Origin: Podospora pseudoanserina
Taxonomy: Eukaryota > Ascomycota > Sordariomycetes > Sordariales > Podosporaceae
Length of the DNA stretch: 64,000 nucleotides
Assembly (NCBI RefSeq): GCF_035222485.1
Contig: NC_085922.1
Coordinates: 2,867,001 to 2,931,000, forward strand
Reading direction: 5' to 3'
This document shows positions 13,062 through 23,486 of the stretch, piece by piece. How positions within the stretch are numbered: position 1 is the first letter of the stretch; the number at the start of each line of letters is the position of its first letter. The translations under genes were made by a program, and so were the position numbers. The notes beneath the pieces are model-generated. The model was not told the DNA's origin. It worked only from the letters and a program-made list of their open reading frames with translations, and did not search any database.

Positions 13062-16000
13062 ACTTCACTCCGAACGATTCGTCCGCATCGGGTACCCGGT
13101 CATATCCACGAACTCAAACACATGAGGCGGATGCCTTCACTTCGGCACATCTCCCTCTACCGCCGTTCAGCATCCGGACGCGGGTACGGCAGGGCAGAAG
13201 TGGAGCTCTCGTCTCACTCTCCTCGTGCCTTGTGCCACACGATCTAAGACTTCGCCAATGACGGGTCCCGTAACTGAGTCGATCTTGTGTCCGAGTCTCT
13301 GATTATGTCTTGGTCTGGAAAGGGAGAAGCCTGCCACTCGGTCTGCTTCGTGCTCTCAGCCCCGAGGCAAGAAGGTGCTGGGGGCTGACAAAGATGCAAA
13401 AAAAAACAAAAAAACAAAAAAGGATATGCAGTTTCGGGGCGTTGGACAAAGCATTGAGTCCGAGGCGGGGATGCTGAGAAGATTGGTTACAAGGACGAGG
13501 TCACAATAACATAGGTACGTACGCTACGGTGCTTGTTGTTGTTGTTGCTGCTTCCCTTGTCACCCGTGTCCTCCATTGAGGATGAAACAACCACCTTGTT
13601 TACTATTGTCCAATACTATCCCTGACTTTTCTCTTATTTTGCTCCATCACCAACTCCTATTCGGCCGACACGGAAGGGAAGGGAAAGAGCTTAGTGGCTC
13701 AGTTCTACCGGAGGGGCATGACATACGTGGACATGCATTCCTCGACTCACGATGAGAGTTTTGGTACTCTGAAGGGGTTGGCCCTGCCTGAGAACTGGGT
13801 TTAAGGCGAGCAGGAATGTTGAACCCTTAATCTCAGCTTTGTCTCAAGTGACGACTAAGGAAAGCAAGGAACATGCCTTTCCCAGCAGCTTAGGCAAGCG
13901 AGACAACTCAACGGGCGTGCCTGTGTACCTGACTCTTTTTTTCTTTCTCTTTGCTGGCTCAAACGACATACCCATACTGCCGACGTGTGCAGCAAGTATG
14001 TCTTTGTTTTCGTACATGTCGCCTCGCACAGAGGGGGAGTGAGGTAGTGTACACTTCAGAGAGCGTGAATTCTCTGTGCACTTTGGGTGGATGGTGATCC
14101 ATTCATGGCGCTTGCTTGCCTGCCTGCTGGTTCCTTCTGGCCTGATTTTTCTGACTGGTTCTGTTACCTGTCCTTCTTCCCGCCGCCTGGGCACCGGCAT
14201 TCCCAGAGGCAGGACATATGTTTCGTTTTGTGGTTGGTTGTTGGCTATGTGTGGACCAGTGTCCGGTGGTACAGTACCGTAAGCTCAACTGCCGCAATCC
14301 CCGCCGTTGTGTTTCGGACGAGAAGGAGAATAAAAGATTGGGAAGCCAATTTAACAGCTTCATGCTTGCTTTGAGGGGATTGTTTTTAGTTGGGGGGCAT
14401 ACAAGAGGGCGGAGAGAGCGCCGGACCCGAACCGGCAAGTTCCGACTGGATGAACCAAAAAGTTTTTTTTTTCTCTGTGTAGCAATTGGACAGAATGGAG
14501 ATAGGGAACACAAAGGCTTTCAAGTTGGCTTTACCCGTTTGTTACTCAGGGTATAGGATGGGGGGGGCTGTGGTGAGAAGACAAGTGCGAGGCTTACCAG
14601 CCAAACACAGACAGAGAGACAGCGGGTAAGAGGGGCAAAGCAAGGCAGAAGTGAACTGAAGCGGATGAATGTATCCGACAGGAAGATTATTTGCTTACTG
14701 GTGGACATTGTTGAGCTGGGAATGTGTGTTGATGCAAATAATGCACGAAAGTGGTTTGTTTGGAAAAGTGGATATTTTTCGAGGGGGGAGTGAGTTTGTT
14801 TGGCATTGGTTTGTTGTTCACTTTCACCCCCCCTTTCTTGACCCACTAACTGGCCGGTTACAGAGACTCCCCTCTTCATGCTCAAAAGCACAGCGCAGAG
14901 AGGTCTGTTACTATTGTCTTTGAACGAAGCGGGAGTTTCGAGCACCTTCCGTTGGTTTCGCCTCTGTGGAGACTGGTTGTTGCACACACAGGAGTGTCAA
15001 CAAAGACAGGCTTACAGAGAGAGAGGCAAGGGAATAAAAGTGAAAACTCTGTCGTTTGGTCTCTTGCTATTGGGTTTGGTGGGTTCATTGGGACGGGGCT
15101 TAGTTACGCACTTTTAAACGCTCTCGGACTGATGATGATGTGATGAGTGCAGGTAACAAGTCAAAGAGTGACAACAACACAGAAGGGCTGGGCTGCTTAG
15201 TTGCAACCGGTCAGTCAATGACTTGCAGTTTGACTTTCTGGCAGTTGGTTATTGGTCATTGGGCATCTCGGCAAGGTAGAGCATGTCTGTTGTCTTCTCG
15301 GGCCGCTAGGGAGGGAGGATGGATACAGTACACGCTGGTCTGATGATGTGTGAGCTGTGCTCTTCGGGCCGCTAGAGGGGAGGGATTTAGATGGATGCGG
15401 TGCACGCTGTTCAAGAGGAGGGTGGGTTTTGTGTGCCGTGGTGCCGAGCACAGGTTTGAGGGTCTGGGAGACCCTGGGTGTAAGGAAAGCTTGCAGAGGT
15501 TAGACATTGGCTTAGTCCCAGGCAGAGATACAACCATGTTGCAGCAGTGTCAGGTTTTGGTCTGTGAAGTACCTCCTATACTGTGATGCCGGCGTTTTTT
15601 TCGTAGCAACAAACACCCAAAATATGAGAAGTGGCCTCTAGTGAGCACTGTGAATCTCAGTATTGTTTGTTCTGGGCTTACGTCTTTTGAGTTGTGCTGA
15701 ACTTGATTGGTATTGGGTAGGTAGTCTTTTCGCCCTGAAATGGGACCCAAGAAGACGGTTTGGATTGGGCAGAAATTGAGGGGAGAGGGGTTCAGGTGTG
15801 CCACGTTGCTGAGGGTCTGTCCCAGAGACTCTGAAAGTTTGCAGTGCTAGTAGGTGCTATTGGACAATTGAGTGAAGAATTGGACAAATGGAGAAGGGAA
15901 GGGGGTGACGGGTGGTGATGCAGGTTTGGTTGGTTGTTGGTGTTGAGATTCTTCTGTTGAGAAGACTCAACTAGGTAAGAAGAGGCAGATATGGATGGAG

Positions 16001-16500
16001 GGGTGGTTGAAGCATGTCAGTCAGGGTAAGGTAGGTTGGCTGTTTCTAACTGACATGAGCATGCTTGGAGTGTAGCTACTTGGCTAGGTTAGTCTCGAAG
16101 AGGTGGTCGTTTGGCAGCTGTTGTAGGGTTCATGACCAGGGCCGATGGAAAGCGAAAGTGGATGGCAACTCATGATAAGAGACTCGTAGCAGGATGCATC
16201 GTGGATGCTCCACAGGGGTTCTTAATATTGCGTTGTTTTAGATATGGGTATGGCTTTTCAGAGGTACAGGTAGGGCTCTTCTAGGTACCCATAGCTGTGG
16301 CTCCTCGAAATGCAAAATGTATTATGTTTGTTCATGGCCTAAAGCTGTGACATATTCCGGTAGTTGTTATCCGAAGTAAAATAGAAATGTAGATAGCTAG
16401 TTTGTTATTTTTGTTATCAAGCGGATGAAGGGGTTGATTGTTTCTTAGGTACCGTCACCCTCCCCATAGAATAATTGACACAAGAAGTAAGTTGACGCCA
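13062..16500. other. intergenic stretch, no gene seen
   Basis: No coding region is supported. The only structure noticed is a short direct duplication around 15291-15413 and an A-rich/AAAAAC tract near 13397-13420. Toward 16300-16500 the sequence becomes AT-rich as the accessory island begins. Confidence 0.6.
15291..15413. repeat. short direct duplication, about 65-base period
   Basis: Two related units, about 15291-15341 and 15357-15413. Both hold TCTTC(T)CGGGCCGCTAG followed by GGGAGG, then ATGGAT and a (a/g)(t/g)(a/g)CACGCTG block. The second copy has small insertions. The unit is non-coding. Confidence 0.75.
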
Positions 16501-16514
16501 TAATATACTGTGAG

Positions 16515-16620
16515 CTATACCTTAAAAGTAAGTCAATAGATCTTTAAACTATCTTTAAAGGCCAATAGACTATTTTTAAACGCCTATGGACTATCCTTCA
16601 AAGCAGTTAACCTGCTTTAG
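16515..16620. repeat. degenerate ~21-base AT-rich tandem repeat, left of island
   Basis: Several imperfect units of about 21 bases follow the pattern ACTAT(c/t)(t/c)TTAAAG GCC(a/t)ATAG, for example beginning near 16549, 16570 and 16591. It lies directly beyond the truncated end of the HNH gene. Related sequence in the opposite orientation occurs at about 18935-19050 on the other side of the island, and a possible further relative at about 38600-38635. Confidence 0.6.
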
Positions 16621-16730
16621 TGTCTTAATTATTTTGTGGTAAGGGTGACCCCCTAAGTGCAACTTGCTCTTGATATCTATAACTTCAAACACAGACGTCT
16701 ACGTCCTGTAAAAAAAGTCAGATCCGTGTT

Positions 16731-17357
16731 TTAATGAGGTTTCAGACTTACTTCGAGAGGCTTACTTATATCAAAATTCCTAAATAACAATGGGAGTATG
16801 TGGGCGCACTCTAAATAGTCACGAATTCGAAAACGCTGGTCTGCAGGTAGCTTGGTGTAGAAGTGGTTGTCTACCGCCCTGGTAACGACACAACCATCCC
16901 GTATCATGCATTTCTCTCTGAGAACTGATTGTTGATTTCGAGATGACGGGTCGATATTGATCATGGCTGTGTCGATGTCGTCTTCGAATTCTTCTGCTAG
17001 CCCTGGAGAGATAGTTAGGCTTTGAAGCCCAACGTTTCGAGCAGGGTTCAGAAGGGCGTCGACTAAGAAATTTCTCAGCTGCCTGAGTTTTCGTGCATTG
17101 GCAGAATTCTCCTCAATCTCTCGCATTAGCGTGATTCGCCCGGCAACCGGCAGGTGTGTGATGAATGCCTCAAGGACACGTTTGGTATCATCCTGTCGTG
17201 AAATTTGCACATATCTGCTGAGTGCCTGACTACATCTGTCGTACAGCTCCAATACCTTCACCGGGTCCTCAAACGCCGCTGATAAATATGTGCTGAATGC
17301 TGTTGAGACAATTGTTTCTTCGTCGACGTTTGGGTGCCGGGGGATGGCGCCTTCCAT
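16731..17357 (-). CDS. HNH-nuclease-domain protein, C-terminally truncated
   Basis: The intact frame encodes 208 residues from ATG at 17357 to TAA at 16731. The C-terminal third matches the first half of the HNH domain of fungal HNH-endonuclease proteins: RDGCVVT at 153-159, a spacer, then ECAHILP at 183-189, which supplies the first conserved His. Normal members continue well beyond this point through the rest of the HNH fold. Here the frame ends 19 residues later, close to the AT-rich repeat at 16515-16620, so the catalytic domain is incomplete and the protein is probably inactive. The N-terminal part is mostly helical-looking and unassigned. The gene lies head to head with the NLR relic starting near 17591. 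Family assignment rests on the two motifs; it may be a pseudogene. Confidence 0.65.
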   Translation of the reverse strand: MEGAIPRHPNVDEETIVSTAFSTYLSAAFEDPVKVLELYDRCSQALSRYVQISRQDDTKRVLEAFITHLPVAGRITLMREIEENSANARKLRQLRNFLVDALLNPARNVGLQSLTISPGLAEEFEDDIDTAMINIDPSSRNQQSVLREKCMIRDGCVVTRAVDNHFYTKLPADQRFRIRDYLECAHILPLLFRNFDISKPLEVSLKPH

Positions 17358-17590
17358 TCTAAAACTGAATAAAAATCGAGTAACAAAACCGGTAATAGAT
17401 GCTCACAAAAAAACTAAATAGTGAATACCTAGGACACGGATTACTGTAAAAACATTTGCCGGGGGAAAGAAAAAAAGTTCTAAACAGATGGGTCAAACCC
17501 TAGAGGGCTTGAGCTTGATTAACTGAGAGGAAGTGGCTTGAAGTAGCGTAGTTACCTATTGGAGAAAGAAAGAACTGGAAAGGAGGCTAG

Positions 17591-18936
17591 AGCAAAGGCG
17601 TTCAACTGGTGGGCACAGTCGCAGATGCCATCTCGACTGCGAAGAGTGCCTTCAGTCTGGCGCTTCAGGGCCTACCCCAAGCTTCTGTGCCGTGGGCTGC
17701 CACTTGTATCGCCTTGGAGGTATGTTCACCCAGGAGCATTGACATGTCATCTGCTGACCTTATCAGATGCTATTAAACCCTATTAAGAGCACTAGATCCA
17801 GTCGCTAAGGGATAAACTGCACCAGAACGATGATGGATTGGTACCGGGGACTGACTCGCCCTCTGTTCAAGGACAGCCCAAGTGATGGGGAGCTCTCACA
17901 AATGAGACGACAACTTGGCATCCAGATTGTTGAATTCTATGAAGCTCTACTGTCTTATCAGATCACATTCGTCTGTTCCTGTTACCGTCATCGGGGTCTT
18001 GCCTTCTTGGGAGATATTCTCAAACTTGATGATTGGGAGCACAAGATGAAACTCGTGGTCGATGCCGAAACAGACATATACAAGTCGTCCAGGAAATATA
18101 CAGCCCTGCAAATGTCGCTGCGGCTTGAACAACTAGTCGTGAATTGAGTAACGGACGAAGAAAACCAATGACTGAGAAATCTTCGGTCCACTGATCCTCG
18201 GGATGACAAAGATCGCATGGAGAAACCCAGAGGAGGACTTCTCATCGAATCCTATGCTTGAATTATAGGTAACCAACAGTTTCAGCTATGGCGGACTCAC
18301 CCGGGCAGGCGAGTCCTCTGGATCAAAGGCAATCCGGGGAAAGGGAAGACCATGCTTCTCTGCGGAATGATCAATGAGCTCTCACAACTGAATACTGGAA
18401 ATGGTAAAGGCACCTGCCTGGCGTATTTTCTATGCCAAGCAACAAATTCTCGCATCAGCGGCGCGACTTCAGTCTTACGGGGCTTAATCTATCTATTGAT
18501 CGAACAGAATCCCTCGCTCATCTCTCATATTCGAGAGAAGTACGACCGTGCTGGAAAAGATATGTTTGAAGACGTCAATGCTTGGTCTGCCTTTCCATTC
18601 CCTACTTCCTCCTGGAATCCTCAGTATGTAGGGTTACGCTCTGTCACATACAACGAAGAAGGCGGGTGTTTCAATGTGGGCCTGGATCGTCTGTGTCTTG
18701 TTTTAGAGACCCTACCGGCTACAGGCTCGAACCGTGGGGTTAATTACCGGCTTCGTGAGGATGGGTATAATGAAGATGAAGAGAGATTGCTGTGGCTGCC
18801 GGCGGACTATCGTCCTGATCATGCTTTCAGTTGGAAGGGGGCGGCACATACTCTGGTCATTTCCACGAAACGGAAGGGAGTCATAGTCATGGAGTTTGCC
18901 TCGGGTATGGATGTGCGTCGTGGGCATCATTAAGCC
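17591..18936 (+). pseudogene. NACHT/WD40 STAND (NLR-like) receptor relic
   Basis: The order of recognisable parts is as follows. A fungal NACHT-NTPase N-terminal helical domain spans about 17591-18260, with an intron at 17720-17766 (GTATGT donor, CTGAC branch). The start of a NACHT domain follows, with Walker A GNPGKGKT at 18328-18351 and LIYLLIEQNPSL downstream. The C-terminal tail typical of NACHT-WD40 proteins, LLWLPADYRP, lies near 18787-18816. The rest of NACHT and all WD40 repeats are missing, as if an internal deletion joined the ends at about 18590-18620. In-frame stops occur at 17806 (TAA), 18145, 18169 and 18259 (all TGA), and a TAG at 17588 limits the 5' end. The frame is otherwise continuous between them. 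Such proteins sense non-self cues and trigger cell death in fungi; this copy cannot be functional. Confidence 0.85.
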
Positions 18937-19050
18937 TCTAAAAATAGTTAACAGACCTTGGGATATACTATAGGCCTTTACTTGTAATCGCGTTGTTTTA
19001 AAAGATAGTCCAAAGGCCTTCAAAGAGGTGTGCTAACTATCTTTATAAGC
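18935..19050. repeat. degenerate AT-rich repeat, right of island (inverted)
   Basis: The sequence holds TTAAAAGATAGTCCAAAGGCC and similar pieces. Read on the minus strand these resemble the GGCC..ATAGACTAT..TTTAAA units at 16515-16620. Units are poorly conserved. Together the two clusters bracket the HNH gene and the NLR relic in opposite orientation. Confidence 0.5.
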
Positions 19051-19494
19051 CTTGATATTATATTCCAATCTCTACTTTTTCATCCACAGCGTACTTGACA
19101 TTCAAGTTCAATCCAGTTGGTATTATGGGTGGTCAACACAAATAGGTATCAATTCAAAAACACTCAACATAAGAGATCTAACTACCCATGATACAACCCA
19201 ACGAAATGCTCAACTTGAACCACCAAAAAACAGAAAGGTATCATTCCTCCATTCTCAATCTTATTACATACCCCCTAAAGAACAGATATCCTCTCCGAAA
19301 CAAAACAAAAGTCTTCCACGTGTGTGCGTGTGCGTGCTATATGCGCAAGTCCATTCTTTTTTGGTGCCCCACTTTTCCCAATCCCATATGCCCCATAATA
19401 AAAAGCAAAAATGCATCCACACCAAGAAAGAAGAGTGACAAACGCTCGCCGGCTATTTAAAACAAAGAGAAACCAAAAACGACAGTCCAAAATA
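19051..19494. other. AT-rich 3' flank of phosphatase gene
   Basis: No gene seen. The segment lies between the island repeat and the stop codon of the minus-strand phosphatase gene and probably contains that gene's 3' untranslated region. Confidence 0.5.
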
Positions 19495-21587
19495 TCAGTA
19501 AACACTCCCCTGTATACTCTTATCCTCCATCTCAGCTCTCATCAATGCCTCATCCGCCTTCTCCGTTAACGTCCTCGCCAACTCCAACCCGTCAGCGTTG
19601 CTCCCACTCTCATCCTCATCCTCATCTGGCGTCTCATGCTCCCCATCTGCCTCGTGCTCTCCATCACTGCTATGCCCAGCATCACTGTGGCAGTCTCCCA
19701 ACCTGTTAGCCCTCATACCCCTTCCCATCCGGCTGTTATCTCTCTTGCTGCCAGGCCCAGTGAGAAAGACAGCACGATGAGAAGCAGGCTTGAGATAATC
19801 ATGTGTATGTGAGTGGTGGTGAGTATGTCTGTGACGCTCGTCCTCTGACGAGTCAGCGTCATCCCCGCTGGCGACGCTGTTATGCCCGCTGTACGTCCCG
19901 CCAAAGTCCCTTCCGACATGGAGTTGCTGTACCGCGCCCCCATGGGCAGAAGTTTGATGGTTGCTGCTGCTGTTGTTGTTGTTGTTGTTGCTGAGATGGG
20001 GCGGTAGGCTGGGGCTCTTGAGCTGGCCACGTAATCGGTCGTCGACAGAGATAAAAGACGGCGTACCGTCTGGACTAGAAACCACCTCATCTCGGGCCTT
20101 GCTGATGTCGATTTTGGGACCCGTGATAGAGATGTCAAAGGAGGGGTTAGGGCTGCCGTCTGCGCAAAGCGTGGTTGATGACTGAGACCAGAAAATCTTT
20201 TTGCCTGCCGGCCGTCGACTCACTAGTGTTGTGCTGTTGGCCGTGCCGTTGAAGGAAGGATTGGTGAGGCCGAAGGTCGGAGAGGTTGCCGTGTTGTTGT
20301 TGTTGCTGTTGGTCGTCGAGGAGGTGGAAGAAGTAGAGTTGTTCGTTTCAGCAGGGGGAGCAAGAGCGGCAGCAGCATCGAGGGGAGAGGCGGTGCCGTT
20401 CTTGACGGCTGTCACGTTGCTCCCGCTCGTGTTGCTGTTGCTGTTGCTACCGCTGCTGTTTTCACTTCCAGCCAGGCCAACAGCCTGGTTAGAGATGATA
20501 TGGTCGTTCTTGACCAAGTCAGCCAGCGTCTGGCGGATCTTGAAATTCTTGTCGTGGTTGCAGCCGTTGGGACAGCCTCCCCAGCGACGTCGAATCTCAA
20601 CCACTGAGCCGGTGCGAGCAAGTTTCGAACTGTCCTTACTCTTTCCATTCTCCTTTCCGGTCTCCGCCTTCTCCTTGTCCTTTGCCTCGGCTTCCTTTTC
20701 TCTGGCCACCGCTTCCAGCGCGTTTTGTTTTTTGAGATCGGACCATGTCCGTAACTTGTTTTCTAGGATGTATTTGCCCGTGTTCATGTCCTGCCTCATG
20801 GTGAGGAACTCGCAGTGGTTCACGTTGCGGAGATCCTCAAAGTACTCGACACTGAAATGGTACCACTTCATGAGGAAGACACGAGACATGAGACCGTGAG
20901 TGACTGTTGTGGGTTATTATTAACATCCCCATTTCTTTGGAAAATTGGCTCGTTCCTGGACAAAAGAAAAGACATACCTAATACGCAGACACTGGGAAAG
21001 TCGTCATCCCCAAATTGTCTCCACAAACTCTCGTTGAAACCACTGACACGATCGTAGGCATCCGCCGCACTCTCGCCGTTTGGAATTCTGTAGAAAAAGT
21101 GACCATAGTCGGCACGCTCCTGCCACATCCTTTCCATCTCGGCGCTGCATGGCTGGAAGTTGCCAAAATCTTGCTCGCGCAGCCTTGGCTCCTCATAGAC
21201 CTTGATCCTGTTCCTGTTGAAGTTGCTGTCTTCTGGCTGGTTGTCCGTTAAGGTGGCGAGGATGCCTTCTGTCGTCTCTCTTGTCCGTCTGTAGGGGCTG
21301 GTGAAGAACTGAAGAGTGTCGTCGGGCCGCAGCAGGCCCTTGAGTCTCCGGCCGGCTTCGTAGGCTTGTTGCCATCCTTCTTGCGTGAGCTTGACTCTGT
21401 GGTCGGGAATGGTCTGGTGGATGTCGCGGTTCTCTGTTGCAGAAATGGCATGTTAGTCACACTGATCTTCTTGTACCCCTCCTTTTTTGCAACATGGGAA
21501 TCTGCAGTGCGAGGCTGAGACATGTGACGTACTGTTGCCCTCCGACTGGGCGTGTCTGATAAGGATGATAAGTCTTGGTTTCCCCAT
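19495..21587 (-). CDS. histidine phosphatase (PGM-fold), DET1-like
   Basis: Exons are 21587-21533, 21433-20978 and 20903-19495, giving 639 residues. Introns of 99 and 74 bases have GTACGT and GTATGT donors and restore frame exactly. The first exon carries the catalytic RHG-type motif of the histidine phosphatase superfamily, RHAQSEGN at residues 11-18. The second catalytic His is in VTHGLMSR at about 171-178, immediately after intron 2. The catalytic core ends near residue 240. The remaining roughly 400 residues are low-complexity: Ser/Asn/Thr-rich with Asn runs, a His-rich HRHTHHHSHTHDY patch and an acidic tail. Yeast DET1 is a related acid phosphatase linked to sterol transport, but is much shorter. 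The exact substrate cannot be read from the sequence. The protein is probably cytosolic: no signal peptide or membrane segment is visible. Confidence 0.85.
19957..19993 (-). repeat. AAC/AGC trinucleotide run encoding Asn/Ser
   Basis: A run of GTT and GCT triplets on the plus strand encodes an uninterrupted Asn/Ser stretch in the disordered tail of the minus-strand histidine phosphatase. A second GTTGTT-rich run lies near 20293-20320. Such tracts vary in length between strains. Confidence 0.85.
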
Positions 21588-23486
21588 GATTGTGTTCTCC
21601 TTCTCTTCTCTGGGTGAATTGGGTCGTGGAGATAGCTGCAGTTGGTGTTTGAGCAGGATTGGGGAGTGGGCAGGTGTTTCTTGGGCGCTTGGTGGTCTAG
21701 TGATAGGCAGTTCGTTTCAAGTTGCCTTGTAGGTAAGGGGAGGGCCTATCAAACAAGGTGGGGGATAAAGCGCAAGGGGTTGTCCGACAAAAGGGGATCT
21801 TCGGGAGTAACAGAAGGGAAAAGGAAAAATGGAAACAGGCAAAGTTTTAATAGCTTTAAGATTCTCAGTTACAGCACAGAGCCTAGCTGCCCAGTCTTTT
21901 GCAATATGGATGCTCGATGATATTTCGTATTACCAATGCGGTTCGTCACCAAGTGACCCCTGCCAATTACTCACTATCCCAAGCCCACTGCCCAGTTGTT
22001 TTTAGCAGGCTCCAAGTGGAACTGTGGAACGGTGGAACGGTGGACACAAGCAAACTCAGACTTCAAGTTGGGCATGACCCCGCTAGTTTTTCATCTGGAG
22101 GTGTCTGGATCTCGTTGGCTGCTTGGTCCATGGAACAGCACCCAAAGCTGTCGTGTCTGCCTCTCCTTGCGCGCGCCTGATGATGGATGGCAGTGCCCGT
22201 GTCTGCATGGTTCTGCCGTTCTTCAGCTTTGGGCTTTCTTCTATTGTGCAATACCTCTATCAAAGCAAATGGCACGATTCCACCGTCCCTTCGTGCCACT
22301 TCTGGTGTCATCTCCTGAAAGCATAGGGCTGCCGAGTTTTGCTAGCTGATAGCAAAAGAGTACCCGCCGAACCGGTGACCGCCTGATCGCCATCGAATCA
22401 GACCGCCTTCCGAAGAGATCTACCCATCTGCCACCCGTGGCTTGCTAACACCAGATGTGTGGTACAGACGCACCCCCCCTCCCGCGCCCCCGGCACTTGA
22501 CCATTCTAGATGACGGTTCCTGAAGCGCCCAGTTCTTGTCCCCCAAGCGCCTAACAGGAACAGACAACGTTTTCCTGCATTTTTACCTAATATGCTTCCA
22601 TTTCCAGCAACATGTTCGTATCCTCTTTCATGATGCAAAATCACCACATGACATGTTGGATATTTCTCCATGCCACCAGTTCAGTCTAGATCGACAATTA
22701 TATGGGGTAAACGGTGTCCACAATCTTGTTCACGTGCCCCTTTCTTCTGGATCGTGTTTGCGGTTCCCCGGGCCCCCCTACTAAAAAAATCAAAAAAAAG
22801 TCATCAATGCAATCCTGACTGGATCGTGGGTCGCTAAACCCCGCCATTTCTCTTGGGGCTGCCAAGACATGGTGGTCGAAATTTGAGACAGCTTCCCATT
22901 TTCAACCACTTGTCTAAACACATGCTTGATCACTGACCAGAAGACCAATCAATGGGACTCTCTCTTGGCCGTGACATTTGCCCACACCCGGATATCATCA
23001 CGCAAAACGTGCGGTGCGTGCCATGGCCATTTCGTTCCGTTTGCTCCCGTGGTAGGTCCCGTAGGTCCCGGAATCTCAGATCTTCATTGTGTCAGGCACC
23101 ACGAGGCTGAAGCCCCACCACCAAAGTGACTCTTTTCTTGGCACAGCCAAGGTGGCCCAGGCTCTCGACTCTTTTTTCTGGTTGCGCCGCGGTCGCGTCC
23201 GGTGTGCCAAGCCAAACCAAGTGCACCATCCAGCTGCAAAGCTTCAACTCCAAGAAATCGCATCATCAGCATCACCACCATCTGTCGCGAGGGACCCCCC
23301 AAATCGACTCACAGTCGCTACCGCGTTCACATTCTAATTCCGGGCTTTGTTGTCAACAGCCATCACCACCATCCTTGTCGGCAACTAGCTACTGGATCCC
23401 AGCCTTGCGAGTACATCACCCACCACCATCAACACTCCCAATCCTCAACCTCAGCTCACCTTAGCTCACCTCAACCAACTCCCAAA
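21588..23486. other. divergent promoter region, phosphatase / PRKRIP1 genes
   Basis: About 1.9 kb between two divergent start codons. No coding region is supported. A frame open upstream of the PRKRIP1-like ATG (from 23202) is non-conserved and is treated as leader. CACCACCAT-rich sequence around 23260-23440 resembles a 5' leader of the plus-strand gene. Confidence 0.55.

Noticed and set aside
20201-20899. 232-codon plus-strand open frame
   Set aside because: It is antisense to the histidine phosphatase exon and Leu/Val-rich only because of the opposite-strand codons. It is a shadow frame.
23202-23486. N-terminal extension of the PRKRIP1-like frame
   Set aside because: The extra 95 codons are His/Ser/Pro-rich and not family-like, and the ATG at 23487 has good context and the expected N-terminus.
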